From the NCBI RefSeq assembly GCF_000721495.1, contig NZ_JOHY01000113.1, positions 1 through 7,192 on the forward strand: a stretch of 7,192 nt of DNA, read 5' to 3'. Each line of letters begins with the position of its first letter. Position 1 is the first letter of the stretch. This document shows, in pieces, positions 1-6,792 of this stretch. A program made the translations under genes and the position numbers. Origin of the DNA: Streptomyces sp. NRRL F-5123 (GTDB taxonomy: Bacteria; Actinomycetota; Actinomycetes; Streptomycetales; Streptomycetaceae). Under the pieces are notes generated by a model. That model ran no database searches, was not told the origin of the DNA, and was given only the letters and a program-made list of their open reading frames with translations.

Positions 1-60
1 GCACCCCTGAACGCCTTCCAGATCGCCTTCGAAGGCCGGCTCACCCCGGCCAACAACTGA
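1..60 (+). CDS. C-terminal end of an unidentified protein (5' truncated by window)
   Basis: Frame 1 is open from the first base to a TGA at 58-60 and encodes 19 residues ending in FEGRLTPANN. Nearly all codons end in C or G, as in the clear genes of this window, which supports real coding. Too little is left to assign a family. Its neighbours suggest a carbohydrate-related protein, but that is only context. It runs toward the leftward galactanase gene, with 92 bp between the two stop codons. Confidence 0.6.
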   Translation, partial: APLNAFQIAFEGRLTPANN

Positions 61-152
61 ACCCCAACAACCAAGATCAGCCGTTAACTGGACACACCCA
101 GGATGGGTGCTGCGCACCGCGGAGTGCAGGGTGGTGAGCAGCAGGCTGTCCC
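61..152. terminator. Short convergent intergenic region with a weak hairpin
   Basis: This is the gap between two converging stop codons. CACCCA (95-100) and TGGGTG (104-109) can form a 6-bp stem with a GGA loop, followed by an overlapping GGTGC/GCACC pairing at 106-118. There is no T-tract on either side. It is a possible weak terminator, with nothing else recognisable here. Confidence 0.3.
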
Positions 153-1274
153 CTACGGGGTCCACCTGACGTCGGGGTTGATGTGTCCCGTCCAGTTGAA
201 CAGGGCCATGTTGTCCCACCCGTCGCCGCTGTTGGCGATGTCGGCCGGATCCCACCCATTGCCGGGGACGGCATACCAGGTGGGCTCCCAGTAGAAGACG
301 CCGACCGCCCCGGCGTTGCGGGCGGTGCTCTGCACCGCGTCGAACTCGGCTGCCTGGCCCTGCCAGGTGAGTGGGTAGCCCGAGCACCCCGAGGTGACCG
401 AGTTGCCGGTTCCGTCGGCGTTCGCCGAGGTGAAGGGGTAGGCGGTCTCGGCTATGACGACGTCCTTGCCGTAGCGGGACTTCATGTCGGAGACGACGCT
501 GCCCATGGTGGCGAGCGAGCCGTGCCACATGCAGTAGTACGAAAGACCGGTGACGTCCCAGGCGACGCCCTTGGCCTTGATCCCGTCGTAGAACCAGCGG
601 GCGTGGGCGTCGCTGTCCGCGTCCGCGGTGTGGATGACGACCTGGGTGGTGCTGTTGCACGCCTTGGTCGCGTTGTAGCCGGACTTCAGCAGCAGGCTGA
701 GGCTGGTGAAGTCGTTGTTCACCACTTTGCCGTCGTTCCACAGCATCCCGGTGTTGATCTCGTTGCCGATCTGCACGCTGTCCGGCGTCGTGCCCTGGGA
801 CTTGAGGCTGTTGCAGACGTCGTAGGTGTAGTTGTAGACGTCCGTCTGGAGCTGGCTGATGCCGTGGCTCGCCCACGCCGCGGGCTTGTTCTGCCGGCCC
901 GGGTCCGCCCAGCTGTCGGAGTAGTGGAAGTCGACCAGCAGCTTCAGGCCCCTGGCCTTGACCGCCTTCGCGTACTGCAGGACCTTCGCCTTGTTGTTGT
1001 AACCGCTGGCCGGGTCGTTCCAGACCCGCAGGCGGACGTAGTTGACGCCCGTGTCCTTGAGGATGTCCAGCGGGTCCCTGGCGTTGCCGCTCGCGTCGTA
1101 GTACTTCGCGCCGAGATCCATCGCCCGCTGTGCGGTCGACATGTCCGCACCGCGCATGCTGAGCGCGTTCGCGGCCGACGCGCTGGTGGTGCTGCCGAGC
1201 GTGGCAGCCGGCAGGACGAGACCTGCCAGCAGCAGGCCGCATGCCGCCCTCCGGCCTGGCTTGTACGTCACCAT
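153..1274 (-). CDS. Secreted GH53 arabinogalactan endo-beta-1,4-galactanase
   Basis: The 373-residue product should cut internal beta-1,4-galactosyl links in type I (arabino)galactan, the galactan side chains of pectin, outside the cell. Residues 1-34 form a signal peptide: Arg8-Arg9, a hydrophobic stretch, then an ASA cleavage site. The arginine pair means Tat export is possible. The rest is a single GH53 (beta/alpha)8 domain with the family landmarks RLRVWNDP (81-88), DFHYSDSWADPGRQ (115-128), the acid/base Glu172 in IGNEINTG and the nucleophile Glu276 in VIAETAYP. Length fits a catalytic domain alone, with no binding module. The frame is open up to 1433, but I chose ATG 1274 because the signal peptide starts there and a GGGGAT-type ribosome site lies just upstream. 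The extra upstream residues are arginine- and proline-rich and cover the promoter and operator. The preceding leftward gene is the lacI-type repressor, 249 bp away. Confidence 0.95.
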   Translation of the reverse strand: MVTYKPGRRAACGLLLAGLVLPAATLGSTTSASAANALSMRGADMSTAQRAMDLGAKYYDASGNARDPLDILKDTGVNYVRLRVWNDPASGYNNKAKVLQYAKAVKARGLKLLVDFHYSDSWADPGRQNKPAAWASHGISQLQTDVYNYTYDVCNSLKSQGTTPDSVQIGNEINTGMLWNDGKVVNNDFTSLSLLLKSGYNATKACNSTTQVVIHTADADSDAHARWFYDGIKAKGVAWDVTGLSYYCMWHGSLATMGSVVSDMKSRYGKDVVIAETAYPFTSANADGTGNSVTSGCSGYPLTWQGQAAEFDAVQSTARNAGAVGVFYWEPTWYAVPGNGWDPADIANSGDGWDNMALFNWTGHINPDVRWTP

Positions 1275-1327
1275 TTCCGATCCCCTTTCCGTGATCCGAC
1301 GAGGCGGTGCGAGTGGTGGGGAGCGCG

Positions 1328-1341
1328 TGTGAGCGTTCACA
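1328..1341. promoter_or_regulatory. Variant LacI-type operator upstream of GH53
   Basis: TGTGAGCGTTCACA keeps the outer TGTGA/TCACA arms of the perfect operator found elsewhere in this window and matches it at 12 of 14 bases; the two differences are in the centre. It lies 54 bp upstream of the GH53 ATG, directly after a possible -10 hexamer. It would bind the same repressor, perhaps more weakly, or another LacI-family protein. Confidence 0.6.
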
Positions 1342-1370
1342 GGCCTACCAGGGGAAGGCGTCCCCCTCAA
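1342..1370 (-). promoter_or_regulatory. Possible GH53 promoter
   Basis: On the minus strand TTGAGG (1370-1365) and TAGGCC (1347-1342) are separated by 17 bp. Both match the Streptomyces sigma70-like consensus only partly. The predicted start near 1335 falls inside the variant operator at 1328-1341, a sensible place for repression. The operator position makes the weak hexamers more believable. Confidence 0.4.
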
Positions 1371-1487
1371 CAGTGCAACAGCGGGACGTCTGCGGGGAGT
1401 TCGGAGTCGGCCAACCCGTGCACGCCTCTTCACGGTTCGCCTGAACGCTGACGGTCGCGCCGGTCTCGGGCCGGGTGGTCACGGGGG

Positions 1488-1506
1488 CGGCACCGATCGC
1501 GTGCCG
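1488..1506 (-). terminator. Weak hairpin after lacI
   Basis: CGGCAC (1488-1493) and GTGCCG (1501-1506) form a 6-bp stem with a 7-base loop, starting 17 bases past the repressor stop codon. There is no T-run. If it does not stop transcription, readthrough from lacI into GH53 is possible, since both genes run leftward. Confidence 0.25.
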
Positions 1507-1523
1507 ACCGGGCCGGGCGGGAG

Positions 1524-2552
1524 TCATGCGGGGCGTGCGGTGCTCTCCCGGATCACCAGTTCGGGTACGGCGGCTGAGTGCGGCGCCACGGGTGTGGCCT
1601 CGGTCAGCACGCCGTGCAGCAGGTCGAACGCGGCCCGTCCCAGGCCGGTGAAGTCCAGCCGGACGGTGGTGAGGGACGGGGTGAGGTACGCGGAGTACGG
1701 CGCGTCGTCGAAGCCGACCACGCTCACTTCGCCGGGGACGGACCGGCCCGCCTGGTACAGGGCCCGCATCACCCCGAGCGCCAGGTCGTCGTTTCCGCAC
1801 AGCACGGCGGTGACCTCGGCGTCGCCAGCCAGCAGGAGTCCGGCCTCGTGACCGCTGCCGGGCCCCCAGGCGCCCTGCAGGGCCTCGGGCACGGGGGCGC
1901 CCGCGTCCTCCAGTGCCCGCCGCCAGCCGTTGGTCCGGGCGCTGAGCCGGCAGGTGCTGGACGGGATGGCCACGTAGTGCACCGTGCGGTGGCCCAGCGC
2001 CAGAAGGTGGGCGGTGGCGTCGTACGCGGCCTGGTGGTCGTCGGTCCACACCCACGGGCGGTCCGGCGGCGGCTCGTGGTCGGGCGTCTCGACCACGCCG
2101 ACCACCGGGATTTCGGAGTCCACCGCGGCGAGTGCGGCCACGCCCACGGGGTCGTAGGCGATCACGATCAAGCCGCCCGCGGAATCGCCCGCGCGCTGAA
2201 GTGCCGCGGCGACCGCCTGTTCGTCGTCCGCTTCGAGCACGCCGACGCCCACCGCGTAGGCGGCTTTGCGGGCCGCCTCCTCCACACCCCGCAGCACGGA
2301 CGCGTGGCCGTAGTGCGTGGTGTTCGCCGTGAGGACCGTGACGTTTCGGCTGCGGCCGCTCGCCAGGGCCAGCGCGGTGGCGCTGCGACGGAAGCCGAGT
2401 TCCTCGATGACCCGGTTCACCCGCTCGCGCGTGGCGGGCTTGACGCTCGGATGGTCGTTGATCACCCGGGAGACCGTCTGGTAGGAAACCCCGGCGGCGC
2501 TGGCGACGTCCCGGATACTGGGCTGACGCCTTGTGTGACCGGTCACATACAT
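1524..2552 (-). CDS. LacI-family transcriptional repressor, likely local regulator
   Basis: The 342-residue protein has standard LacI/GalR architecture. A helix-turn-helix spans residues 12-31 (IRDVASAAGVSYQTVSRVIN), followed by helix 3 and a hinge region near 56-67 (RSATALALASGR). A periplasmic-binding-protein-like sensor domain runs from about 70 to the end, with the family motifs ALGHR (185-189), CGNDDLALGVMRAL (252-265) and VPGEVSVVGFDD (272-283). It should dimerise, bind palindromic operators with a central CpG and release them on binding a sugar. ATG 2552 is preferred, though no Shine-Dalgarno sequence precedes it; the predicted transcription start falls on this same A, suggesting a leaderless mRNA. 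GTG 2546 and GTG 2573 are in-frame alternatives. Operator TGTGACCGGTCACA covers codons 2-6. It is divergent from GH36. The inducer is unknown; a galactoside or arabinogalactan fragment is inferred from the neighbours. Confidence 0.95.
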   Translation of the reverse strand: MYVTGHTRRQPSIRDVASAAGVSYQTVSRVINDHPSVKPATRERVNRVIEELGFRRSATALALASGRSRNVTVLTANTTHYGHASVLRGVEEAARKAAYAVGVGVLEADDEQAVAAALQRAGDSAGGLIVIAYDPVGVAALAAVDSEIPVVGVVETPDHEPPPDRPWVWTDDHQAAYDATAHLLALGHRTVHYVAIPSSTCRLSARTNGWRRALEDAGAPVPEALQGAWGPGSGHEAGLLLAGDAEVTAVLCGNDDLALGVMRALYQAGRSVPGEVSVVGFDDAPYSAYLTPSLTTVRLDFTGLGRAAFDLLHGVLTEATPVAPHSAAVPELVIRESTARPA

Positions 2553-2560
2553 GGAAGGAT
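2531..2560 (+). promoter_or_regulatory. Possible GH36 promoter, overlapped by both operators
   Basis: On the plus strand TTGTGT (2531-2536) and AAGGAT (2555-2560) are 18 bp apart; the second is one base from the Streptomyces -10 form TAGGAT. The first operator overlaps the -35 hexamer and the second would cover the predicted start near 2567. This would leave a leader of about 97 nt before the GH36 start. It is the best candidate in the gap but unproven. Confidence 0.4.
2534..2547. promoter_or_regulatory. Operator copy 1, TGTGACCGGTCACA, inside lacI codons 2-6
   Basis: This is a perfect 14-bp palindrome with a central CpG, typical of LacI-family operators. It encodes part of residues 2-6 of the repressor and sits at about +6 to +19 of the predicted lacI transcript. 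Its centre is 27 bp from that of copy 2. Confidence 0.88.
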
Positions 2561-2587
2561 TGTGACCGGTCACAAGAGGGCCGTCAA
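2559..2587 (-). promoter_or_regulatory. lacI promoter with embedded operator; predicted leaderless start
   Basis: On the minus strand TTGACG (2587-2582), a 17-bp spacer and CACAAT (2564-2559) form a sigma70-like promoter. The operator occupies the spacer and most of the -10. The predicted +1, seven bases past the -10, is position 2552, the A of the repressor ATG. The same hexamers and spacing recur upstream of the GH39-like gene, which strengthens the call. Confidence 0.65.
2561..2574. promoter_or_regulatory. Operator copy 2, TGTGACCGGTCACA, in the lacI promoter
   Basis: This is a perfect palindrome, extending to 16 bp at 2560-2575. It lies in the spacer and -10 of the leftward lacI promoter and over the predicted start of the rightward GH36 promoter, so one bound repressor could block both directions. 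Confidence 0.9.
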
Positions 2588-2663
2588 GGCACCTCACGAC
2601 AACAGATTTCCCGTGCCGGTCCGCCACCGCGTACGGCGGGGAGCCACGAGGAAGGAGTACGGC

Positions 2664-4802
2664 GTGACCGATACGGCGGCGGCAGACCCGGCCCGGGAGC
2701 AGGCCGACGGGGTGTTCGGGTGGGGGCACGACGGGCTGCGGGTGGAGCTGAGCACGGATCCGGACGGGGTGACGCGACTGGTCCGGCTGGAGCGGCCCGG
2801 TGACACGGGATCCGGCACGGAGCCGGCGGCCCGCCTGCCGCTGGTCGAGCTGACCGCCCTGGGGCACGGCACCGGCTGGTCGGGGCCGCGCTTCACCGGC
2901 ACGGCGCCGGGTGGGCGGATGCGGACCCGCGCCGTCCGGTCACGGACCGCCGACGGTTGGCACTTCCTCGACCTCGAACTCCACGACCCCGTGACGGGGC
3001 TGACCGCGAGCGTCGAGTTGTCCTCTCCCGACGGTGTGCCGGTTCTGCGCTCCCGGACGCGCGTACGCAACGACAACCCGCACCGCATGGTCCTGCAGTC
3101 CGTCAGCAGCCTGCTGCTGGGCGGGCTGCCGCCGGCCGACACGCTGGAGGTCCACCGGGCGCGCAACGACTGGCTCGGGGAGGGCAGATGGTACGCCGAG
3201 CCGCTGCGCGCGACCGTCGCCGACATCGGCGTCGACGCCCACCAGCACGACAGCCGCGCCGGGCTCACGGTGGCGGGCCGGGGAAGCTGGCCCACCGACG
3301 GCCACCTGGCGGCGGGTGCCCTCGGCGACCGCCGCGGCGGCCGGGCCTGGGCCTGGCAGATCGAGTCGCCCGCCGGATGGCGCTGGGACATCGGGGAGTA
3401 CGGCCACGGCTGTCACCTGGCACTGCACGGGCCCACCGACGCGGACCACCAGTGGCGCCACGCGCTGGGGCCAGGACAGGAGTTCACCACTGTGCCGGTC
3501 GCCGTCGCCCTCGGCACCGGCTTCGAGGACGCGATCGCCGCCCTGACCTCCTACCGGCGGACCATCCGCAGGCCCCACCCGGACCACACCGCGCTTCCGG
3601 TCGTCTTCAACGACTACATGAACACCCTCATGGGCGACCCGACGACACAGAAGCTGCTGCCGCTGATCGACGCGGCCGCGCAGGCCGGCGCCGAGTACTT
3701 CTGTGTCGACTCCGGCTGGTACGACGACGACCTGCACGGCTGGTGGGACAGCGTCGGCGAGTGGCTGCCGTCCTCCGCCCGCTTCCCCGGCGGGGGCATC
3801 CAGGCCGTCTTCGACCGCATCCGCAGCCGTGGCATGGTGCCCGGCCTGTGGCTGGAGCCGGAAGTCGTCGGCGTACGCAGCCGGCTCGCCCGCACTCTTC
3901 CGGACGACGCCTTCTTCCAGCACGACGGCATCCGCCTCACCGAACAGGGCCGCCACCAGCTCGACCTGCGGCATCCCGCGGCCCGGGCCCACCTGGACGC
4001 CACAGTCGACCGCATCGTGGGCGAATGGGGCGTCGGCTACCTCAAGCTCGACTACAACATCGTCATCGCCCCCGGCACCCAGGGCCCCGCCGACACCTCC
4101 CCCGGCGCCGGACTGCTCGGCCACGCCCGCGCCTACCTCGACTGGATCACCGCAGTCCTCGACCGCCACCCGGGCCTGGTCGTCGAGAACTGCGCCTCGG
4201 GAGGCATGCGGATGGACGGCGCCACCCTGGCCGTCACCCAGCTCCAGTCCACCAGCGACCAGCAGGACCCCCTGCGCTACCCGCCCATCGCCGCCGCCGC
4301 GCCGGCCGCGGTGCCACCCGAGCAGAGCGCGGTGTGGGCCTACCCGCAGCCGGAGTTCACCGACGACGAGATCGCTTTCACCCTGGCCGGCGCCCTGCTC
4401 GGCCGCGTCCACCTCTCAGGCCGGCTCGACCGCATGACGCCGGACCAGCTGTCACTGGTCCGCCAGGCCCTGACCGTCTACAAGGACCTGCGCGCCGATC
4501 TCCCCAGGGCTCTGCCGTTCTGGCCGCTGGGCCTGCCCGGCTGGACCGACCCATGGCTGGCGCAGGGCATGCGCGTCCCCGGCGGGCCCACCTATCTGCT
4601 GGTCTGGCACAGGGAAGGAGACCGGGCCGCGATGTCCCTGCCCGTGCCGCACCTGGCGGATCGGCCCGGCGTGCGGGTGCAGGTCCTGCATCCCGGGCCC
4701 TCGGCCGGCGAGGCGGCGTGGGCCGCGGCGGAGGGGGTTGTGGAGGTCCGTCTGCCCCGCACTCCGACCGCGCTGCTGCTGCGCCTGGACACGGTGAGCT
4801 GA
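2664..4802 (+). CDS. Cytoplasmic GH36 alpha-galactosidase-type glycoside hydrolase
   Basis: The 712-residue protein matches GH36 in length and order: an N-terminal beta-sandwich (about 15-300), a (beta/alpha)8 barrel (about 310-610) and a C-terminal beta-domain. The nucleophile is Asp463 in YLKLDYN; the acid/base is Asp532 in QSTSDQQDP, after ENCASGGMRMD (508-518). It has no signal peptide, so it should act inside the cell on imported alpha-galactosides. Two active-site motifs differ from textbook bacterial members: DSGW (349-352) where many have DDGW, and KLDYN where many have KWDMNR. The sugar preference could therefore differ; beta-L-arabinopyranosides, which share the alpha-galactose ring configuration, are an inferred alternative. 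GTG 2664 is supported by GGAAGGAG six bases upstream; the frame is open further upstream, but only across the promoter and the opposing lacI gene. It is divergent from lacI and convergent with the GH39-like gene. Confidence 0.92.
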   Translation: MTDTAAADPAREQADGVFGWGHDGLRVELSTDPDGVTRLVRLERPGDTGSGTEPAARLPLVELTALGHGTGWSGPRFTGTAPGGRMRTRAVRSRTADGWHFLDLELHDPVTGLTASVELSSPDGVPVLRSRTRVRNDNPHRMVLQSVSSLLLGGLPPADTLEVHRARNDWLGEGRWYAEPLRATVADIGVDAHQHDSRAGLTVAGRGSWPTDGHLAAGALGDRRGGRAWAWQIESPAGWRWDIGEYGHGCHLALHGPTDADHQWRHALGPGQEFTTVPVAVALGTGFEDAIAALTSYRRTIRRPHPDHTALPVVFNDYMNTLMGDPTTQKLLPLIDAAAQAGAEYFCVDSGWYDDDLHGWWDSVGEWLPSSARFPGGGIQAVFDRIRSRGMVPGLWLEPEVVGVRSRLARTLPDDAFFQHDGIRLTEQGRHQLDLRHPAARAHLDATVDRIVGEWGVGYLKLDYNIVIAPGTQGPADTSPGAGLLGHARAYLDWITAVLDRHPGLVVENCASGGMRMDGATLAVTQLQSTSDQQDPLRYPPIAAAAPAAVPPEQSAVWAYPQPEFTDDEIAFTLAGALLGRVHLSGRLDRMTPDQLSLVRQALTVYKDLRADLPRALPFWPLGLPGWTDPWLAQGMRVPGGPTYLLVWHREGDRAAMSLPVPHLADRPGVRVQVLHPGPSAGEAAWAAAEGVVEVRLPRTPTALLLRLDTVS

Positions 4803-4823
4803 CGCCACCGCCCGCAGGCACAG

Positions 4824-4865
4824 GGACGGGCCGTACCCGGGCGCTCGCCCGGGTACGGCCCGTCC
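4824..4865. terminator. Strong bidirectional terminator hairpin
   Basis: Arms 4824-4843 and 4846-4865 are perfectly complementary over 20 bp around a 2-base CT centre (in practice a slightly larger loop). It begins 21 bp after the GH36 stop and ends 10 bp from the stop of the opposing gene, so it can end both convergent transcripts. It lacks a U-tract, which is common in actinobacterial terminators. Confidence 0.88.
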
Positions 4866-4875
4866 GGCCGGACCG

Positions 4876-6582
4876 TCAGTTCGGGGTGAGCACGAGCTGG
4901 TAGGCGCCGGAGGAGTTCTCGTTGGGGACGGGAACCGTGACGGTGCCGCCGGTGACCGGGTAGGAGGTCGACGACAGCGCCGTCGGACCGGCCACATTGG
5001 TCGTGCGGCCGCTGCCGGGTACGTAGGACAGCGTGGCGGTCACCGACGAGCCCATGGCGCCGAGCCCGTTGACCTTGACGGTGTTGTTGCCGGCCTCTCC
5101 GCCGAAGACCAGGCGCAGGGTGCGGCTGCCCGAGTCGTAGGCGGCCACACCGTCGTTGTACTGGGTCGGTGTCACCTTCACCACGTTGCCGGTCTGGTCG
5201 CCGTACCACTTGTACATCCAGTACGACGCGGTCGGCTGACCGTTGTACAGCAGGCCGTTGGCGGTGCCCGGCTCGTACCAGAAGGCCCGCTCCGCGTCCC
5301 GGACGCCGTCGCGCTCGAACTGGGCCACGTAGTGGTTGGTGCTGCTGGGCACGTCGATCTCGTCCGTCGTGGCGTACTCGTCGATGGAGATCGGCCGCGG
5401 CGTGATGCCGAGCTGCTGCTCCAGTGTCCGGTACGCCTGGACGTCGGCGGTGACGTGCTGCCAGCCGGACAGCTCGTGCCAGCAGATGACGTCAGGCAGG
5501 GTGCCGGCCGCCTTCGCCGCCGTGAGGAAGTTGCGCATCCAGTCCACGTTCCAGTACGAGATGCTGGGACCGAGGATCGGTTCGCCCGGCAGGGTCTTGT
5601 GTATCTGCTGGACGATGCGGGTCCAGCCGTCGGTGAAGCTGCCCGCCGCGCTGGGCCAGGTCCAGTCCGGTTCGTTCCACGGCTCGAAGGCGTTGATGTT
5701 CGTCACGTCGGGCCGGGCCTTGACCGCCGCCGTCATGCTGTCCACGTTGGCCAGCCAGGAGGTCCACCCCGGCCAGACGTACGGGAAGCCGTCGAGGTAG
5801 TCGGCCATGTTGACCGTCATGTGCGCGCCGATCGCCATGGCGGTGGGCGCGACCACCAGCGCGTCGCCGACCGGGACCGGTGAGCCGTTGGGCCGGTGCT
5901 GGGTGCCCGGAGGCGCCTGGCGCAGCTGGTTCAGGTGCAGCGGCTGCAGGATGGACGCCGACGGGGTCGTCGCGTCCTTGAGGCCGTCAAGGGTGCCCGA
6001 TCCCACGCGCGTCACCGGGCGGACCACCGACGCGGCGTCCACCACAAGGGTGCTGCCGGCAGTGCCGCTGCCCGAGCTGTTCCAGTGCTGGTTGGTCTGG
6101 CCGTTGCAGGTCCACAGGAGCACCTTGGTGCCGTTCGCCGTCCCGGCGTGGTCGACGTCCAGGCACAGGCCGGACTGCACGCCGGTGATCGAACCGTCGG
6201 AGTTCATCTGCCACTTCTGGTTCTGCTGGCCGTTGCAGGACCAGATGTCCACCGCGGTGCCCGCGGCGGTGCCGTTGTTGTACGCGTCCAGGCAGCGCGT
6301 CCCGTTGAAGGTGCGCAGCTCACCGGCCGACGTGAGCTCGAACTGCTGGTTGGCCTGGCTGTTGCAGTCCCAGATCTCCATCGGTGTGCCCAGCGTGTCC
6401 ACGTTGCCGCTGACGTCCAGGCAACGCCCTGAACCGGCAGCGACGAGCTGCGTGGTCGCCGCGGAGGCCGGTGAGGCGGACGTGAGCGACACGGTCACGC
6501 CCGCGGCCGTCACGAACGCGGCGGCCACGGCCGTCCACGGGCGTCTGCGCGCTGCCGCGCGCGATGTCTTCGAGAGGGGCAC
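4876..6582 (-). CDS. Secreted CBM13 (ricin-B) clan GH-A glycoside hydrolase, GH39-like
   Basis: The 568-residue product starts with an exported-protein signal (1-41, ending ASPASA). A CBM13 beta-trefoil (about 43-168) follows, with three repeats, each with a cysteine pair (54/73, 97/116, 140/159) and a QxF/W signature (NQQF, NQKW, NQHW). After a Ser/Gly linker comes a barrel domain (about 180-465) with FEPWNEPDW, giving acid/base Glu304, and SIDEYATT, giving likely nucleophile Glu402; both are clan GH-A hallmarks. A C-terminal beta-sandwich (about 470-568) closes the protein. I favour a GH39-like family from the NEP and IDEY motifs, but GH5, GH30 or GH79 relatives cannot be excluded by eye. 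The substrate is inferred from shared operators to be plant galactan or arabinogalactan. GTG 6582 follows AAGGAGG closely; an in-frame ATG at 6624 would lengthen the signal peptide by 14 residues and is less likely. Confidence 0.82.
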   Translation of the reverse strand: MPLSKTSRAAARRRPWTAVAAAFVTAAGVTVSLTSASPASAATTQLVAAGSGRCLDVSGNVDTLGTPMEIWDCNSQANQQFELTSAGELRTFNGTRCLDAYNNGTAAGTAVDIWSCNGQQNQKWQMNSDGSITGVQSGLCLDVDHAGTANGTKVLLWTCNGQTNQHWNSSGSGTAGSTLVVDAASVVRPVTRVGSGTLDGLKDATTPSASILQPLHLNQLRQAPPGTQHRPNGSPVPVGDALVVAPTAMAIGAHMTVNMADYLDGFPYVWPGWTSWLANVDSMTAAVKARPDVTNINAFEPWNEPDWTWPSAAGSFTDGWTRIVQQIHKTLPGEPILGPSISYWNVDWMRNFLTAAKAAGTLPDVICWHELSGWQHVTADVQAYRTLEQQLGITPRPISIDEYATTDEIDVPSSTNHYVAQFERDGVRDAERAFWYEPGTANGLLYNGQPTASYWMYKWYGDQTGNVVKVTPTQYNDGVAAYDSGSRTLRLVFGGEAGNNTVKVNGLGAMGSSVTATLSYVPGSGRTTNVAGPTALSSTSYPVTGGTVTVPVPNENSSGAYQLVLTPN

Positions 6583-6770
6583 AACTCCTCCTTGGGGAAG
6601 TGGGGGGAACACGGCGTGGCGCATCCGTACCGGTCGGCCTCGGGGGGCCAAGATCCGTGCGCAGTTGTCCGGCGGTCGAGGAACCGGCCGCCCGCAAAGA
6701 GACCGGCGAACCGACAACGGCCGCGAGGGGCTTCCTGCCTGACAGGGCCCCGCACTCCGCCACCCACTCG
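6583..6770 (-). other. Long untranslated leader of the GH39-like gene
   Basis: About 190 bases separate the GTG start from the proximal operator, and the predicted transcript start near 6786 implies a leader of about 200 nt. Apart from the ribosome site at its end I see no clear riboswitch, terminator hairpin or small ORF with its own ribosome site. A second promoter nearer the gene is not obvious. Confidence 0.4.
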
Positions 6771-6784
6771 TGTGACCGGTCACA
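6771..6784. promoter_or_regulatory. Operator copy 3, TGTGACCGGTCACA
   Basis: This perfect palindrome sits at about +3 to +16 of the predicted GH39-like transcript. Its centre is 24 bp from that of copy 4. It corresponds in position to copy 1 in the lacI promoter. Confidence 0.88.
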
Positions 6785-6792
6785 GCGATGTG

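Noticed and set aside
183..1451. Long rightward open frame opposite GH53
   Set aside because: It is the antisense shadow of a clear GH53 gene; its product is low-complexity V/G/R-rich with no ribosome site.
2534..2574. Paired palindromes as a small CRISPR-like or REP repeat
   Set aside because: There are only two copies per site, the sequence is palindromic, and the position over promoter hexamers fits operators; no array or spacers exist.
2940..4412. Leftward 490-codon open frame opposite GH36
   Set aside because: It is an antisense shadow with V/G/A-rich composition, no recognisable motif and no promoter.
2957..4903. Long rightward open frame within GH36 in another frame
   Set aside because: It is an out-of-frame, arginine/proline-rich translation overlapping GH36 with its intact catalytic motifs, and it runs through the terminator hairpin.
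5807..6742. Rightward open frame opposite the CBM13 enzyme
   Set aside because: It is antisense to conserved lectin repeats and the signal peptide; no domain or ribosome site supports it.
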